Assembly: GCA_900708905.1 (NCBI GenBank)
Contig: CAADRB010000001.1
Span: 5,368,649-5,432,648, forward strand
Source: Hymenolepis diminuta
Taxonomy: Eukaryota > Platyhelminthes > Cestoda > Cyclophyllidea > Hymenolepididae
DNA: 64,000 bases
Direction: 5' to 3'
In this document: one piece after another, positions 12,030 to 24,774 of the stretch
How the letters are laid out: each line of letters begins with the position of its first letter
How positions within the stretch are numbered: position 1 is the stretch's first letter
Notes under the pieces: model-generated
Told to the model about the DNA's origin: nothing
Database searches by the model: none
What the model saw: the letters and a program-made list of their open reading frames with translations, nothing else
Program-made: the position numbers and the translations under genes

Positions 12030-13690
12030 ACATTTAAACAGGCTTTTTATTTCCAAGGTCATTAACTAAACTCTGTCTCAACTGAAAGATGTCATTAATC
12101 ACAACATTGATTTCCTAAATATTAAAGAATTCGTCTTAATTTAAATTCCAAAATAGCACAGTTTCAGCGCATAAGTCCTAGGAGATTGAAAACTCAAGAT
12201 TTTCTTAGATTTTTCGGCTGAATTCCCTAACTTATATCTTTGTGCTTTCATTTGCTTAAGTGCTATTTAAACTTAATCGATTAGGCAGATAAATCATGCA
12301 TTAAATTTATAATCTATTTCTAAGACATGGAATTTGACGGTAGTTATGAATACAAATACTCTGAAAATTGCTGATCCAATCCGACTCAGGATGGACTCAA
12401 GGTATCCATTCGCGCCGTAAAATAGTCAGCACTTTGCAAATCCTAATAAGTAAAACAGAATTATGTGAAATCCCCGGATTACCCAACTTGTGTTTAATTT
12501 CTAATGGATAAATACTGCTCAAGTTTAAAGTGTCCCAATTGCGTTTACACCCTCTTCACGCAACCACGCAGCACTTAAGTTTAATTATTAATTCGAATCT
12601 TTTCCCTTAGTAGTAAAACGTCCCATTTTAGTCCCGTAAATTTCAAACTGTTCCAACTGCCTGAAAAATTTTGCACCATATATATTGAATTATCCTTTCA
12701 AAGGTAATACAGTTAGGGTGCAAAAGGAAACGGAAATAGCGGGACTAGATTTTATAAAAAAATAGTATTCGCATTTAAACGGATACCTTATAGACGACAT
12801 ATATGGTATTAAAAATTTGGACCAAAGTTATCAAGTTAAGTGACATACTACTTACAGTTGCCTTAAATAGCTTTAACATCAAGGAAAGTACTTTCAGAGC
12901 CGTAGAAGAACTAGATCTAAACAGCCCAATTAAAAATTAACCCACTCAGGAGTAGATGTGTATAACATCTAATTCAAACGTGCTAAGTTTCATTATGGTA
13001 AAAATGTTGACCATAGAACTATGGTTAGTTTGCTCATAACCATTGTAAACATTCATTGATTGTTGCATGGATCAGAACACTTATTCAAATTTACAAATTA
13101 TATTTCCCCCAAAGTCTGATCTAATCACATAGAACACACTATACCTTTCATTATTCACGGTGATTTTATATACTCAAGGGCCGAGAGACTGAGAAAGACT
13201 CCAAGAATTACGAGTGCTGGCAAAATTTTCGACTTTAAATAAACAGGCAGCTCGAGAGGGTCAGGAGATTTGAAAGCTGCATAAGAATAACGAACATTTT
13301 ATCGTATAGCATTCGTAAATTACCCCATATATTTCCTCAAAAATTCTTTTCTTGAAGAGAAAATGTCTCTTTGGCAAAAAAAGAAATTCTTAGAGTTCAA
13401 TCTTTTCGTAAAAACGAAATATTTCTGGCAAGAAACTTGAGCTCTTTTAACCGCTATGACGCCGCATGGGCGTACCGAACAGAAATAAAAACTGAATCAC
13501 AGTAATTATATTTAATGGTATTGATAACCATACAAACTCGATTACGCTCATGAGATAAAACTCTCGATCCTGAAAATGTCCCTTTGGAATATCTAATTAG
13601 CATAATCCAATTTCCTTAACAAAATTGGCTAAATTCAGCCAAAACTTCCGACAAAAAGTGGGAATAAATTTTTTTGAATAGCGTCAATTA
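12030..13690. other. AT-rich sequence, no gene seen
   Basis: I see no open stretch with splice signals and no shared repeat. A few slightly GC-richer patches (about 12,400-12,620) could not be assigned. Confidence 0.45.
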
Positions 13691-13757
13691 ACCAATTAAT
13701 TAAATGCAACTTGGCGGGGACTTGTAATAAAATAGTAAGCAGGAATGAATGACTTAC

Positions 13758-13986
13758 GGAAATATTTTGTAATAAGACTCCATGGGTCAGTGGAAATTTG
13801 TTGTGCCGCGTTTGAAACTACGTAGAATTTGGGGGGAATAGACGCTGACTTAAATAAGCAGTAGTACCGTTCATCCATTGGCCCGAGGGACATTGCACGC
13901 AGATGCGTCGTATAAGCGTGGGTGCGGTGTATACCTGCGCGCACACGGGACGGGACAAAGTGGTTGAGGGCAGTGAAGATGACCGG
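13758..13986 (-). other. Candidate coding exon, unassigned protein
   Basis: This stands out from its surroundings by higher GC and CpG content. The minus frame is open for about 95 codons before a perfect donor TTCC/GTAAGT (GT at 13,757-13,756). Two acceptor-like CAGs could start it, at 13,986 (CTGTCCAG/CC) or at 13,934 (GCGCGCAG/GT). The peptide has varied, protein-like composition: MSLGPMDERYYC in the middle and STDPWSLITKYF at the donor. I recognise no domain. If the first methionine is the start, the exon would encode about 47 residues. A first exon near a CpG-rich promoter is one reading; a decayed transposon is another. Confidence 0.32.
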
Positions 13987-14039
13987 CTGGACAGTGAGAA
14001 TTTGAAATCCCTTTGAGATAGCTCCCTCTCCCTTAATGA

Positions 14040-16960
14040 GTTAAATTTTACTAAAATGTGCTTTCTTTACAATTAATTCCATGTTACCCTAAACGGAATA
14101 TCCCAATTTATTTCCTTTCTACCTAAAGAATTTTAGAAGTATAGATACAATGTATATCAAAGATGGCATGGATTAGTTCCCGACAGTGACATAAATTACT
14201 CCTCTGCATCAAAATGTGACTATTTGGGAATATATTTATATCACAGGAGTTCAGTGAATATCTGATCTCATGTTTCTGTTTGAAAACTCATCAACATAGT
14301 GTAGAGTATATATTACAAAATTTATTCTCAAATACAACTATTGTCAGTTGGGCAGGATTGACTCTTACTAAAATTAGACCTTGTGTTTACAGAGAGCGTC
14401 TCAAAATCTGTCATAATTCATTGGCCACTCGTCCGGATTGTTCTCAGAAATTTATATTACATCATAGTGTATATTGGACTTAAAAGGACTTAAAATCTTA
14501 GCAGCTGCTATACCGCTTTAAGTGACCGAGCACGTTACTACTGAGAAATCGAAAGTAGGCTAAGCCAGTTACCTTGCAAAGTCAATGAGGAAGTACTTGC
14601 TTACAGACAGATCAAAATGGGGTAAAGGAGTTAATGAAATATACCCAACTGAAATCTTATTATGCTTGCGAACGCAGTGGTAGGATGACTGCCTCCTTTA
14701 GCCCTTGTGTGCTTTTTTTTATTTTTAGGTCCACTTTCTATTTATTATTCTGTTATAAACCTTCATACTCTTTCATTGTGTCTAGTCTTGTCTATAAAAA
14801 TTTTTATACACATCATAAAGAAAGAATGAGAAATTACAGACGTAAGTAAAAGGTTTAATGTCGAAACGCAAGATGTTCGAAATCATGCAGAGGAGGGAAA
14901 ATATGTTCCGAAATAAAATTTAAACATATAAATTGAAATGCATAAATCATGGAGTTAAAAATCTGGATGAATGTCAAAATGTTAAAGGCTAAATTAGCAA
15001 TACACGAATCTAGTCCCTCAAATGTTCGACCGCTACCCACTACAAACCCTTATTTAAATAACAATTCTTGAAAATTAAAATAAATAAAATTTATAAAGAA
15101 AAATAAATTTTCGATTGATTCTGTATTTTTTTCTAGTTATTCAAGTTCAGTGGGACTTAATTGGCCATTTTTAAATTATGACTACTCGTCCATACGGGCG
15201 TGCGTTACGTTATCATAAAATTACCATAAACGTATCTCAGATAATAGGTCTGAGTTTCTTTAAAGGAACGTTTAATATACTGGTGACTCATCCACTATTG
15301 ACAGCCTGGTTTCGCTTTGCTGTCACCATTTAAAACTTGCATTGACAACAGAAGCAGATAGTGCAGGTCTCTGTAAATTTGCTCAAAAAATCGGACAAAT
15401 TGATCCTTCTTGTTCTATTTGAGTTTTGGAACCAATTTTTTTGCTAGAAGACTTTGATGTAAAGATATAAAACTGTCTATATGTTGACACATGATAGGTC
15501 AGATTAAGGTCAAGAAAAACTTCCGCTTGATATATTTATGCACCAGTTGGACGAGCTTAACACTCTCCTCGCAGACTTCGAGACATGGGATATGCACTGA
15601 ATATTGAATAAAACGTATTTATCATTTAAATCGCATGCAATAATGGTTTACTGTTTTAAATATAATGGATATTTATAGATGAAATTATCAGAGAGTGCCT
15701 GCAACAAATCATAAATAAGGAATATTCAGCAGGCAACGTTTTTATCGGTAGTAAACTTCTACTAGAGTTTATCTTGAGTAAACTTTTATGAACTATACTT
15801 TGTTAAAACAAACTGATTGTCTAATTTTTTCCTCTCTTGGCTAGGAGAAGAGATAAATGAATCAGAATACCGTAACCAGTCATTTATTTAGACCAGCCTG
15901 GATAAAACTCCTAACATTACCATCATAAACTCAATGTGGGTGAAACCTCGGAACTTTTACTTTGAAACAGTATTACAATATGTTGTGAATTCTCTCAATT
16001 TAGCAAACCAACTTGTAGATTTCATTTGAAACTTTTTACAACTCCTACTTGACCATTTCTTACGTCTCTTACCAGATGATGCTATTATTTCTAATGCATA
16101 GGTATCTTTTATGGTCAAAAGTTGCACTTTTAATTCAACGAAAATAGAAACCAATTGTAACCTAGTGAAACGTATGAAAAGACCTAGAGGGAACTGCATT
16201 TCTTCAAATTATATGAATTACGAATGAGAGAACTCAAACCTACTCAGAGGGTTTCCGTCATGTGTCTGAATACTGAAGGCATGAATGCCATAAATAAAGC
16301 ATGATTATTTATTTCTTGTCTTTAATGTGTGTAAATTATTTAGAAGTAAAGTTAAAAGGCCATATACTATTAAAAAAACCTTATAGTGAAATCACAGATT
16401 CCAATTGCCGATTTCCTAAATATGACGTAGGCGTTGCCTCTAAACTTGTGTTTGTGGTAATAGCATCGTGCGACGCATTTTTCTCTCGCAAAGAAAGAAG
16501 AAAATGGCGAATAACGTCGTTTAGATAATTAATATATAACTGCATGCACAGCTAAGTAACAGCAGACCTAGCCATGAATATATTCAATAGACATAGTCGA
16601 AATAAATGTTTTTGAATTTTAGATTTGCCGATATACGATAAATTGAAACATGCGTGATCTGGGCTCTGTAACTTTAAATATCAGTAGAATTTCGAGTATC
16701 AAAATGTAAAGCATTAAAAAAGAATTTATTAGACAGAAAGGAAACAATTTATAGATTTATAAATATTGATTTCTTTCTGAGGAATTTGAGTTAGAAAACC
16801 AACCAAATTTCTGCAAAATGTAGCTATTTAAATGAAATTTATAGAAAACTGATAAATATAATTCAAAACCTGGAGAGTCTGTATTTTGTCTCGAGTGAGC
16901 GGTTTCCGCGGGTGATCCCTAAATCGTCCATCATTCTCATCAAAAATTTCATTTAAATCC
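14040..16960. other. AT-rich sequence, no gene seen
   Basis: Short open stretches (14,280-14,483, 15,957-16,199 and 16,301-16,528) show neither splice-bounded structure nor recognisable motifs. No repeat shared with other parts of the window was noticed. Confidence 0.45.
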
Positions 16961-16969
16961 ACATCTTTC

Positions 16970-17225
16970 ACACTCATGGTGATCTGCACCAAGTCTGTCT
17001 ATAAATTGCCCCGTCACTGTGACCCCAAGCGACAAGCCTAGGAAAACCAAATGTTACCAGATATATTTAAAATAATCGTGGAAGTGCAGTGAACCCAAAA
17101 TTGCATGCTATAGAGGTGTATGAGCACTAGTATTTTTGCCAGATGATAGTCAAATTCAGACCAATAAAAAAGTCTGACGTGAGTTTCTGAAGCGAAGCAA
17201 GGTAAAACCCGACGTCTGTCGGTAT
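16970..17225 (+). repeat. Direct repeat R2, left copy
   Basis: It matches 17,735-17,965 in the same orientation over about 230 bp, with ordered shared blocks: CATGGT, CTATAAATT/CTAATAAATT, TCAC(T/C)GTGACC, GACAAGCC/AACAAGCC, CCCAAAATTGCA (17,094-17,105) and TCAGACCAATAAAAA/CCAGACCAGCAAAAA. The copies are diverged. Spacing between matching words is 756 bp. This could be a pair of LTRs of a small non-autonomous retrotransposon, or two independent insertions of one repeat. Confidence 0.55.
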
Positions 17226-17734
17226 AAATCGCACCAAAAAATGATTTATTTATATTTCAGTAGGAGTTTATTGAGCTCTACTACGTTGAGATGACACAAA
17301 ATTTTATCATTGGGCAATATGAAATTTAGGAAAAATGCTGATTGTTAAGCACTAAACATCGTAAACGTTAATTTTATCATAATCAAACAGAGAACCCGAT
17401 CTGTCAATTAATGAGCGTACCGGATTTCCGAGCTATCGATGTCTGGAAAATAGATGAACTAATTTTGATTGACTATCCATTTCATCAGGTTTACTGCGTT
17501 TGCATAAGATTTGATCTAGCCATGATGTATTCAATATAGATATTTTGTCCCATTGTGTGTGTCAGATATATTATATACACAACATAATTCCGAACATCAA
17601 ATGAAATAAGACTAACTTTGATACTTTAACTTATTAGACCCCTCCTCCTTGCCCTTACAACCTATTAGAGCAGTTTACTGTTCAACATCTTTTCACCCAC
17701 TGGGTCGCTTTTCTTTTCCATATACAAGATCACC

Positions 17735-17965
17735 TGCATGGTCGAGCAAGCTCTGCTAATAAATTAATTCATCACCGTGACCTTAATTAACAAGCCGTGG
17801 AAATTTTACGTCACGAGATACAGTCATAACCCGGAAGTGACTGCATATGCCCAAAATTGCACCGGGGCTAACACATGTTGGCCAGGTGTTAATCAAATCC
17901 AGACCAGCAAAAACCACGATGGTGTAGTTTTCATCTGCTGTAAGGCACGATACGAAGGAATAAGT
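17735..17965 (+). repeat. Direct repeat R2, right copy
   Basis: This is the partner of the copy at 16,970-17,225, with CCCAAAATTGCA at 17,850-17,861. The open stretch 17,777-18,004 coincides with it and codes for nothing I recognise, so I treat it as repeat and not as a gene. Confidence 0.55.
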
Positions 17966-17969
17966 AATA

Positions 17970-18720
17970 CGAAAGAAGAATTAAGAACATTGTCCTCATC
18001 ATGAATTTGAAACAGAAGAAATCAGAATTGAAATAATAATAGTGACACAAATCTTGACGTCACCATCTCAGTATTTACTTTTAACTAAATAATGAATAAT
18101 AAATTACATTTAACCTTAACCTGAAAAATCTGACGTGGAATTAGAGATTTATATTTGACTTTGGCCATTTAATCTGAAATTTTCTGCAGATCCAGATTTC
18201 TAGAAAAAAAATGTTCAGTTATCTATCTCCTAAATTCCCCGGATTCGAAGTAAGATCAACAAAACCTTATATAGAGAGAAGGAATGAAAAAATGTAATCC
18301 AAATAATAAATTAAGCGACTTAATTTTAATTATTGAAAAATTTTTAACTAATCTGCATTAGGTAAAGTATTTAATCTCGCAATCAAATATCGAATTTTGC
18401 ACATAATAATATTAAAATTTGAAAACAAATAGCTAATTTGTAAATAGAAAACATTCTTAATAGACACTAAGCATTAAGCAGATTTATCATAGGAAAAATT
18501 GATTTCAAGTTTGCCTCCTTTTATAAATTCTTTTCGATTTTGTTATACTGAATTTCAAATTCGGTCTATTTGTTTATTATAACAGTGTTGACCTATAAAG
18601 AGAGCTTGAATTTGACTCTGGTCTCTGGTTGAATATGCTAGGACATGTAGATTTCTTGGCAAATATTCCACTTAATAAAACTGAAATTGGCTCAGCAGCC
18701 CTAGATTAAAAATGTCAACA
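17970..18720. other. AT-rich sequence, no gene seen
   Basis: Very AT-rich, with stop codons in all frames. I found no integrase core upstream of the possible integrase tail that follows. Confidence 0.45.
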
Positions 18721-18728
18721 GATATTTT

Positions 18729-18965
18729 TTGCTTAGAACTTTCCTTAATCGACTGCGAGTATATTTACATCACCTCAGAAATACTCTGGCAATCATCCAG
18801 ACTTCTCCGCTTTCGACAGATAGTTACGGCGCTTCATTTGTAGAAGAATTACTAAAATCATGTATAAAAATATTACTATTTCATTATGACCGACTTCTTC
18901 CATGGTCGTTTGCCTACCTAAATGACCGCAGCTTATTAGGATGTACAACTATGTGGCCTAGATAG
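18729..18965 (+). pseudogene. Possible CsRn1-like integrase C-terminal remnant
   Basis: About 78 open codons with no proper start. The first part, FLNRLRVYLHHLRNT, resembles the stretch of CsRn1-clade integrases that follows the catalytic core, where a FVxRLRxxMxxLRxxPP motif precedes a PQTR segment; here it is followed by AIIQTSPLSTDS. The second half no longer resembles the family. A neighbouring integrase core, reverse transcriptase or LTR was not recognised, so this would be an isolated fragment. The similarity is short and inferred by eye. Confidence 0.33.
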
Positions 18966-19809
18966 GATCTACGTTAGGGGGCAAGGATACCAAGAGTATT
19001 TAATTTTAGCTAAATGGGGAGTAAGGGATCAGGAGCCTGAACATAGGATATATATTTTCTCTGCCTTATATTCATGATGTTAAGTGTAATATTAAATATT
19101 ATTTAATGAAATGGACTATTTATTACATAAGTGTGGCCACAGCATCACCTATTGGTCGCTGTATAACTTCTTTGTTTCTATGGTTTTCTAATACAAAATA
19201 ACGTAATGATTACCCGTCATTGCAGAGTAGTACTTGCATCATAACATTAAAAAAATGTTAAATCTATTTCATTTAGATCTCGTGTCAACGATTCCTAAGG
19301 CATATTTTGAATTTAAAGGGTAGACTTTGGAAGTTGAAGCGAAAGTGAAGGATGGTTTCATAAAAATATTTCTCAAACTATATTCTTGGAACCAAAACTT
19401 TACGTTTTAATACATGTTTTAACCGAGTAAAATTGCAGCAGATTATTATCCTTATATAGGGTGAAATCTCAGTTACAGAATAGTGATTATCGATTTTTGC
19501 TCGCCTATTTAGTTGTGGATCAGCTTCTAGATATGCAAGTCGATTTCAAGATGCAAACCCCCGACCACCGCACTTTTTTCTCATTCTTCACTATTGTTAT
19601 TTATCCATTTCTCTTTTCCTCTTATTCTCAACAAAATTATGAGATTTGAAGTAATGAAGTTCCATATAGCCTGATCTGCAATTTGGGCACCTTCTTCGTA
19701 AATATCTTCTTGCGTTGAGCTATTTGATATTATTTCATTCTACTGAAGCTCTCGATTTTGCAGCAGCCATCAATTTGAGAATAATACTTGTATTCGTTTG
19801 TATTTGCAG

Positions 19810-19934
19810 GATCCAGTCTCATTTCAGTGAACAGCAAAAGAAAGAGTACACCAGAAACGGATCATGATTTTGTAGCGTTCCCAATCCCATCATTAGAGCA
19901 AACTGAGATTGGTAGCTGGCAAAATCCAACTTAG
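19810..19934 (+). other. Candidate terminal coding exon, unassigned
   Basis: A pyrimidine-rich acceptor (TTTGTATTTGCAG) ends at 19,809. The next bases are open in one frame for 40 codons to a TAG at 19,932-19,934. The peptide is hydrophilic and protein-like: SLISVNSKRKSTPETDHDFV, then AFPIPSLEQTEIGSWQNPT at its end. An AATAAA lies about 35 bp after the stop (19,969-19,974), where a polyadenylation signal would be expected. I recognise no family. The upstream exons were not found. A chance combination of acceptor, short frame and AATAAA in AT-rich DNA cannot be excluded. Confidence 0.33.
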
Positions 19935-19974
19935 CCCAATTTAAGGTAAGAAAAACTATTTTAATTTTAATAAA

Positions 19975-21285
19975 TAAGTGTTGCATTAAAAAATCGCACT
20001 TAAGTACCAATATTAACTCCAAATAACTCCAAAATTTCAGCCGCTTGTCATCTATCAAAGGCTGGCTATTTGGAAAATGCTTTCCAATCAATGCACCTTA
20101 TTTTCGGTACTCGTTAAACACTGCGGCTTAGCGTTATAATTTTTTCATTCTTCCTGTTTTCTCCTAGCATCTATTTCTATAAACAACACATCGTTTAATT
20201 TCACCTTACCTTCCTTATCGTCTGAATAGTTATGCGATGCCTGTCTAAGCGTTGACCGTCTAATATTACTTTCCCAGGGCTTTGTATCATCTTGACTATT
20301 GAACGCGGGTGGATATTTTATGATTTTTTTTTGTTTTTTATCTCTCGGGTGGTCTGACCTCAGTCTGCAATCAGGTGGGTAGCCTTTGAATTTGTTGATT
20401 CAAGCGCATAAACCAAACCGCATCTATTTTATGACTGGGTGTTAACAGAATTTATTAGCATATTTGAAATTATCTACGAGGCTCGTCTATAACTTTGCGA
20501 ATTGCATAAAGGACTTTGATCTAATTACTGTGTTACATTCCCCTTCCTCGATTAGTTAATATTACCTGAGTTTTGCTAAGGGGATATAATTCAATTAAAA
20601 TAAAAACTTCAATATTTAATGGAAACTTGGTATCGATGTTGTAGGTTAATGCTTACCTTATTATAATCTATGAAGTTGGTTATTCAACCCACTGGATGTG
20701 GATCAATGGGCATCGACCTCATGATATTTAACTTCGCAGACTGTCATGCTACCTGCTGTCCTTATTCGATTGTTTGGAATAGGATGTGAATATTATTCTT
20801 AATATCATCAGAAAATAGTTTGTCTAGCGCTTCAGGCTGCTTACAGTTTTAGTGACCACGTCCCCTAACTATATCAGCTTTAATCGCTAATCTCTTTGCC
20901 CCAACTCGCAATCTATCCCGTATTGGGTCTCATTTACATCCTCCTTCCAATCCAGCTCCTATAAATTTCCCTTTATTTTCTTAATTCTTTTTCATTTAAC
21001 CAATTTCATCTCTTTCCTAATGAAAAAGAGACGAATACTGATCCTGTCTCTTTCCTATCTTGTTAAAGTTATGTTCTCAGGAACTTGAAAATACAATAGT
21101 TGGGGCAAAAAGTTGCATTACAATACCCTGGCGATTTCTATGCTGTGATCTTCTTATATTGAATCAACTATGAATAGCACTCCTAGTATGCTTGAGCTTG
21201 TATTTATCTCCCAAGAGTATATTGCAATTAGTGTTGGTAGAATAGGGGTTCAAAAGAGAAAAATTACACAATGCAATGGAATACA
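19975..21285. other. AT-rich sequence, no gene seen
   Basis: Mixed AT-rich DNA with a pyrimidine-richer part at about 20,850-21,000 on the plus strand. I could not relate it to any repeat family or exon. Confidence 0.4.
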
Positions 21286-21294
21286 AATTTTTGG

Positions 21295-21545
21295 GCATCA
21301 ATAGCGAGAGAGAGAAAGGAGCACACGGCTCTTATCAGTGGCTACTCATTAGGGCCTCTCGATGGTAACCGCAGATCCTAGGACGCTGTTTGGCTCTACT
21401 ACAATGCAGAGAGGAGGTATTCGTAACAAGAGTGGACCATGATTGATTGGTTAAATAATAGAGTCATTCTGATTGGTTGGTAAGATTATAAGCATAAAGC
21501 TCTCTGACTCATCATGGCGGCACCGGTACATGCTACTTAATGTGC
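21295..21545 (-). repeat. LTR-like repeat, family Y, copy 1
   Basis: This is homologous over about 250 bp to 52,440-52,725 in the same orientation. Shared blocks on the plus strand include CAA(T/A)GGAATACAA, GCACxxGGCTCTTxTxTTATCAGT-type sequence, AAGAGTGGA(C/A)CATGATTG and GATTGGTTGGTAAGATTATAAG (52.6 kb: ACTGGCTGGTGAGACCATAAG). The minus orientation is proposed because the second copy then carries AATAAA late in the unit. I see no pol fragment attached. A solo LTR is the simplest reading. The open stretch on the minus strand here is a by-product. Confidence 0.55.
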
Positions 21546-21739
21546 AATAGATATGCATAGTCATATCCTTCTGTTTGACGACTGGGCAGAGGGGAAATAA
21601 AATAACTTTGTTTAAAGATTGCAGTAAAGTAAGAATTAACAAGCGGTAGATGGGGAAAAATACAGCTGCACTTTTGCCTATACAAGCTTCATAGACCCCT
21701 TTTTCAAAATAAGAAGAATAAAGAGGAAATAGTGACATA

Positions 21740-24440
21740 GATCGAGATTATATGAAAAATCAGAAAATCAGGAAACATCTTATAGGCAAGGAATTAAGTA
21801 ATAGGCTCCAAGTTTAAGATATATGCGAAATATTTCGGTAAAAGCGATAAAAGAATTTAAATAATGGTTAAAGATAAATAAAATATCCGAATAAATTTTG
21901 CAGCTAAACCTTTTCTCTTGAAAACACTTTTCTATAAAAGTATCACTACATTAAATGATCCTGTTTAACTTTTATCTTTATTCCCATCCATTCAACCGAA
22001 TTCGCTCAAATCCTCACATCCTTCGGCGTTCGATACATCACTCGGACGGTAAGTTATATCACGTAAAGCGATTATCAGTAATTATCAATCGGCTTCGGAA
22101 CACCCAGCATCTGTCCAACCAAATAGCGTAGATAGTAACTATATTATCTAATTTATTTCAGGAAGAATGCGATAAGTTGCTTTCTTGACAGAGCTAGTAG
22201 TTGATAATACTTTTTTGAATCACTCAGTCAGATTCAAAATACAAATTTACCATTAGAACCTTCAAATACATGTTTGCCTTTTCTTATTTGATACGGTGAT
22301 TCAACTAAAAGCATGACTGAAATAAATTTTCTCGTGATTATTGGAATATGTTTACATATGTAGACTCAGGGTAAAATGAGCATCAAGTGTTGACTCACCT
22401 ACCCATATTCCAATCAATTTCGTAATCTTAGAGTTAATAGTGAAATATAAAAAATGAGTCTGTTCTCAGTTCGGTGGCGGGATTGACCAGCAATCCTGAA
22501 AATTAGCGATTATTTGACGTAGCAATATGTAAGAATCTTGTCAAAGCAGTTTTAGAATACCATCCTCTATCCAAACAAAGTTTCACTTCAAAAAGCAAAA
22601 TCGAGTGAGCATCATTAAATAAAATTAAATCTTTGTTTGCCTCTTCTATCCATTCTTTTCAGATACATGGTGAAAAGAAATGTAAGAGGCATTACTGACC
22701 ACTGAATGATTTAAACGGTAAATAGCTCCGCATATCAAGGACGTAATTTCATCTGAGAATCGATCGATTAACTTTTAGCATAAGGACATTTCAAAGTTAA
22801 GTGAACTCCTTATGGGTATATGGACGATACAGTATTTCTACATTTTAAATACTGAGAGACTTCTGATAGACTAAATTAATTACTGGCTTCTTATTGGATC
22901 TCTCCCTAATTTTATACGTTATTGGACTCGTTTGTTGCACCATTTATTCAGAAGTTGGCCTTTTAATAAAACTTGTAAATATCTTTTGCATTACTATGGG
23001 TAATAACATACTATGGGTGATAAAAATTTCTAGTAATGGACCTGTGTAAATTGCTCTATCATCTGCATGTGCCTGATTATAAAAATAATGTAATTTTAGC
23101 AGATATTTCTTAAAACCCCACTATTCCGACCTCAACTTGAGATACCGATAATAACATAAAATACAAAAGATCTCCCAAACTAGCAACCAACCAATAATAA
23201 ATTATCTCGAATGAGAAATTCGATGTTTTCTTCAAGTTGTTTAATCTGTTTGCATTTTTTCCAACCTTTTTATCAGATAATTTTACGACAATGCAAATTT
23301 TGCAAATAAATGCTCAAATATAGCAAGTTCCAATTTGAAATAAATTTGCACTTCGGTTACTATATTTAGCAATCCATACGTTCTAATCACACGACTCTTA
23401 TGATTATTGTAATATTGGTTGCATTTGTTTTATTCTCTTGCAAACATGAATTTACCAGAGTTTAATCTACCAGTCATTTACTCAATAAAAAGGTCTGCGT
23501 TCCATAATTAACTTTTTGTACAAATAAATAAGCCAACTGTAATTAATAATTTTTACAATAAATGAAGGTTACACATCTTATTCTATTAATAATGGCATCT
23601 CAAACTTATCTATAAAAATCTTCTAGGAAATAGTGGGTACTTTTACCCATTCCTGCTAACCCTGAAGAGAAAAAGATAGAAAATAAAGCAGCCCCAACCA
23701 TAGGCCAAAAATAAGCACATCCGGTTCAATAAAATAGTTTTATTTTCTTTAAGGTCAAAAAATTCAATAAATTATGAATTAATCGCCGAAGAAAAGTTAG
23801 ATTTTGATTTTGATTAAAATCCATGAATAATTATAAATAATTAGACATTTTAATGAAATTTAGAATAAATATTCAAATAATTAATTTTATAGATTTGCCA
23901 TTGAGTCAAAATATAGGAAAATCCTCAATCGATTGCGCGTTTTATTTAAACAAATCGATTGACGACTTCCAAACGGTATGAAGACGGGTAGTTTTCAACT
24001 CCCATGTTTCGAAAACGAAAATTAAATGAATCAAGACCAATTTAGCATTCAGCTTCTTTTTTATATCGTTATTGGGCAAAAAATTTTTAAAAAAACTTTT
24101 TATCACTGGAAATAAACGCAGAATGCTCAAAAAGAATGGAAGGATGGTAAGGGAAGAATCAAAGAAGTTAATCACGCCATCAAATGTTTGATTTCATCTG
24201 CATTTCAATTTAATACAACTTTTCAAACTCTCCTTAGTGGTTAAAAAATACAGCATTATGTCTTTAAGTTCCAAAATTAGCACCTATGGGCTTGAATCCA
24301 ATCACTATGAGTGACTTTGTGTCCAACTGGTCAGATCTTTATGACCACTTGATCTAACGGCGTGTGACTAGTCATGTTATCTCGGCAAATTTTGGCTCAT
24401 ATTTAATTCAACATATCTTTAGTTATTAAATAATAAACCA
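21740..24440. other. AT-rich sequence, no gene seen
   Basis: I see no splice-bounded open frames and no repeat shared with the rest of the window. Part of it (23,750-23,900) is almost pure A/T. Confidence 0.45.
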
Positions 24441-24450
24441 TACCAATTAC

Positions 24451-24770
24451 TGTGACGTCCTCGCAAGCGAGAAAACGCTTCGTTGGCTCTGTCCAATTTG
24501 TCATATGGCGAAATCTCATTGTTTTATTATGTGACTAATAATGGACGTCAGACAGTTAACTCCGACTACCATAACTTGAACTCTTTATCACACTCCAGCT
24601 TCCATACGCTCGTCACAGACGGTTTACTATTCTTTTGCCAGTGTCCCAGCCTTACATTTCTCGATGTTCCTTCTCCTCTAACCCCCGTGATTTTCATTAT
24701 TGTTGTTTCATACATTTTTGTTCCTGTTTAACTTTGGCACTCAAATTTAATAAAGGCTACTGTTTTCCAT
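24451..24770 (+). repeat. Possible solo LTR
   Basis: It begins TGTGACGTCCTCGCAAGCG and is less AT-rich than its flanks. It ends near an AATAAA (about 24,749) followed by GGCTACTG. These features fit an LTR: a TG start, a pyrimidine-rich body and a late polyadenylation signal. The 82-codon open stretch inside (24,483-24,731) is hydrophobic and pyrimidine-driven and I do not call it a gene. No second copy was found in this window, so the call is tentative. Confidence 0.28.
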
Positions 24771-24774
24771 AATT

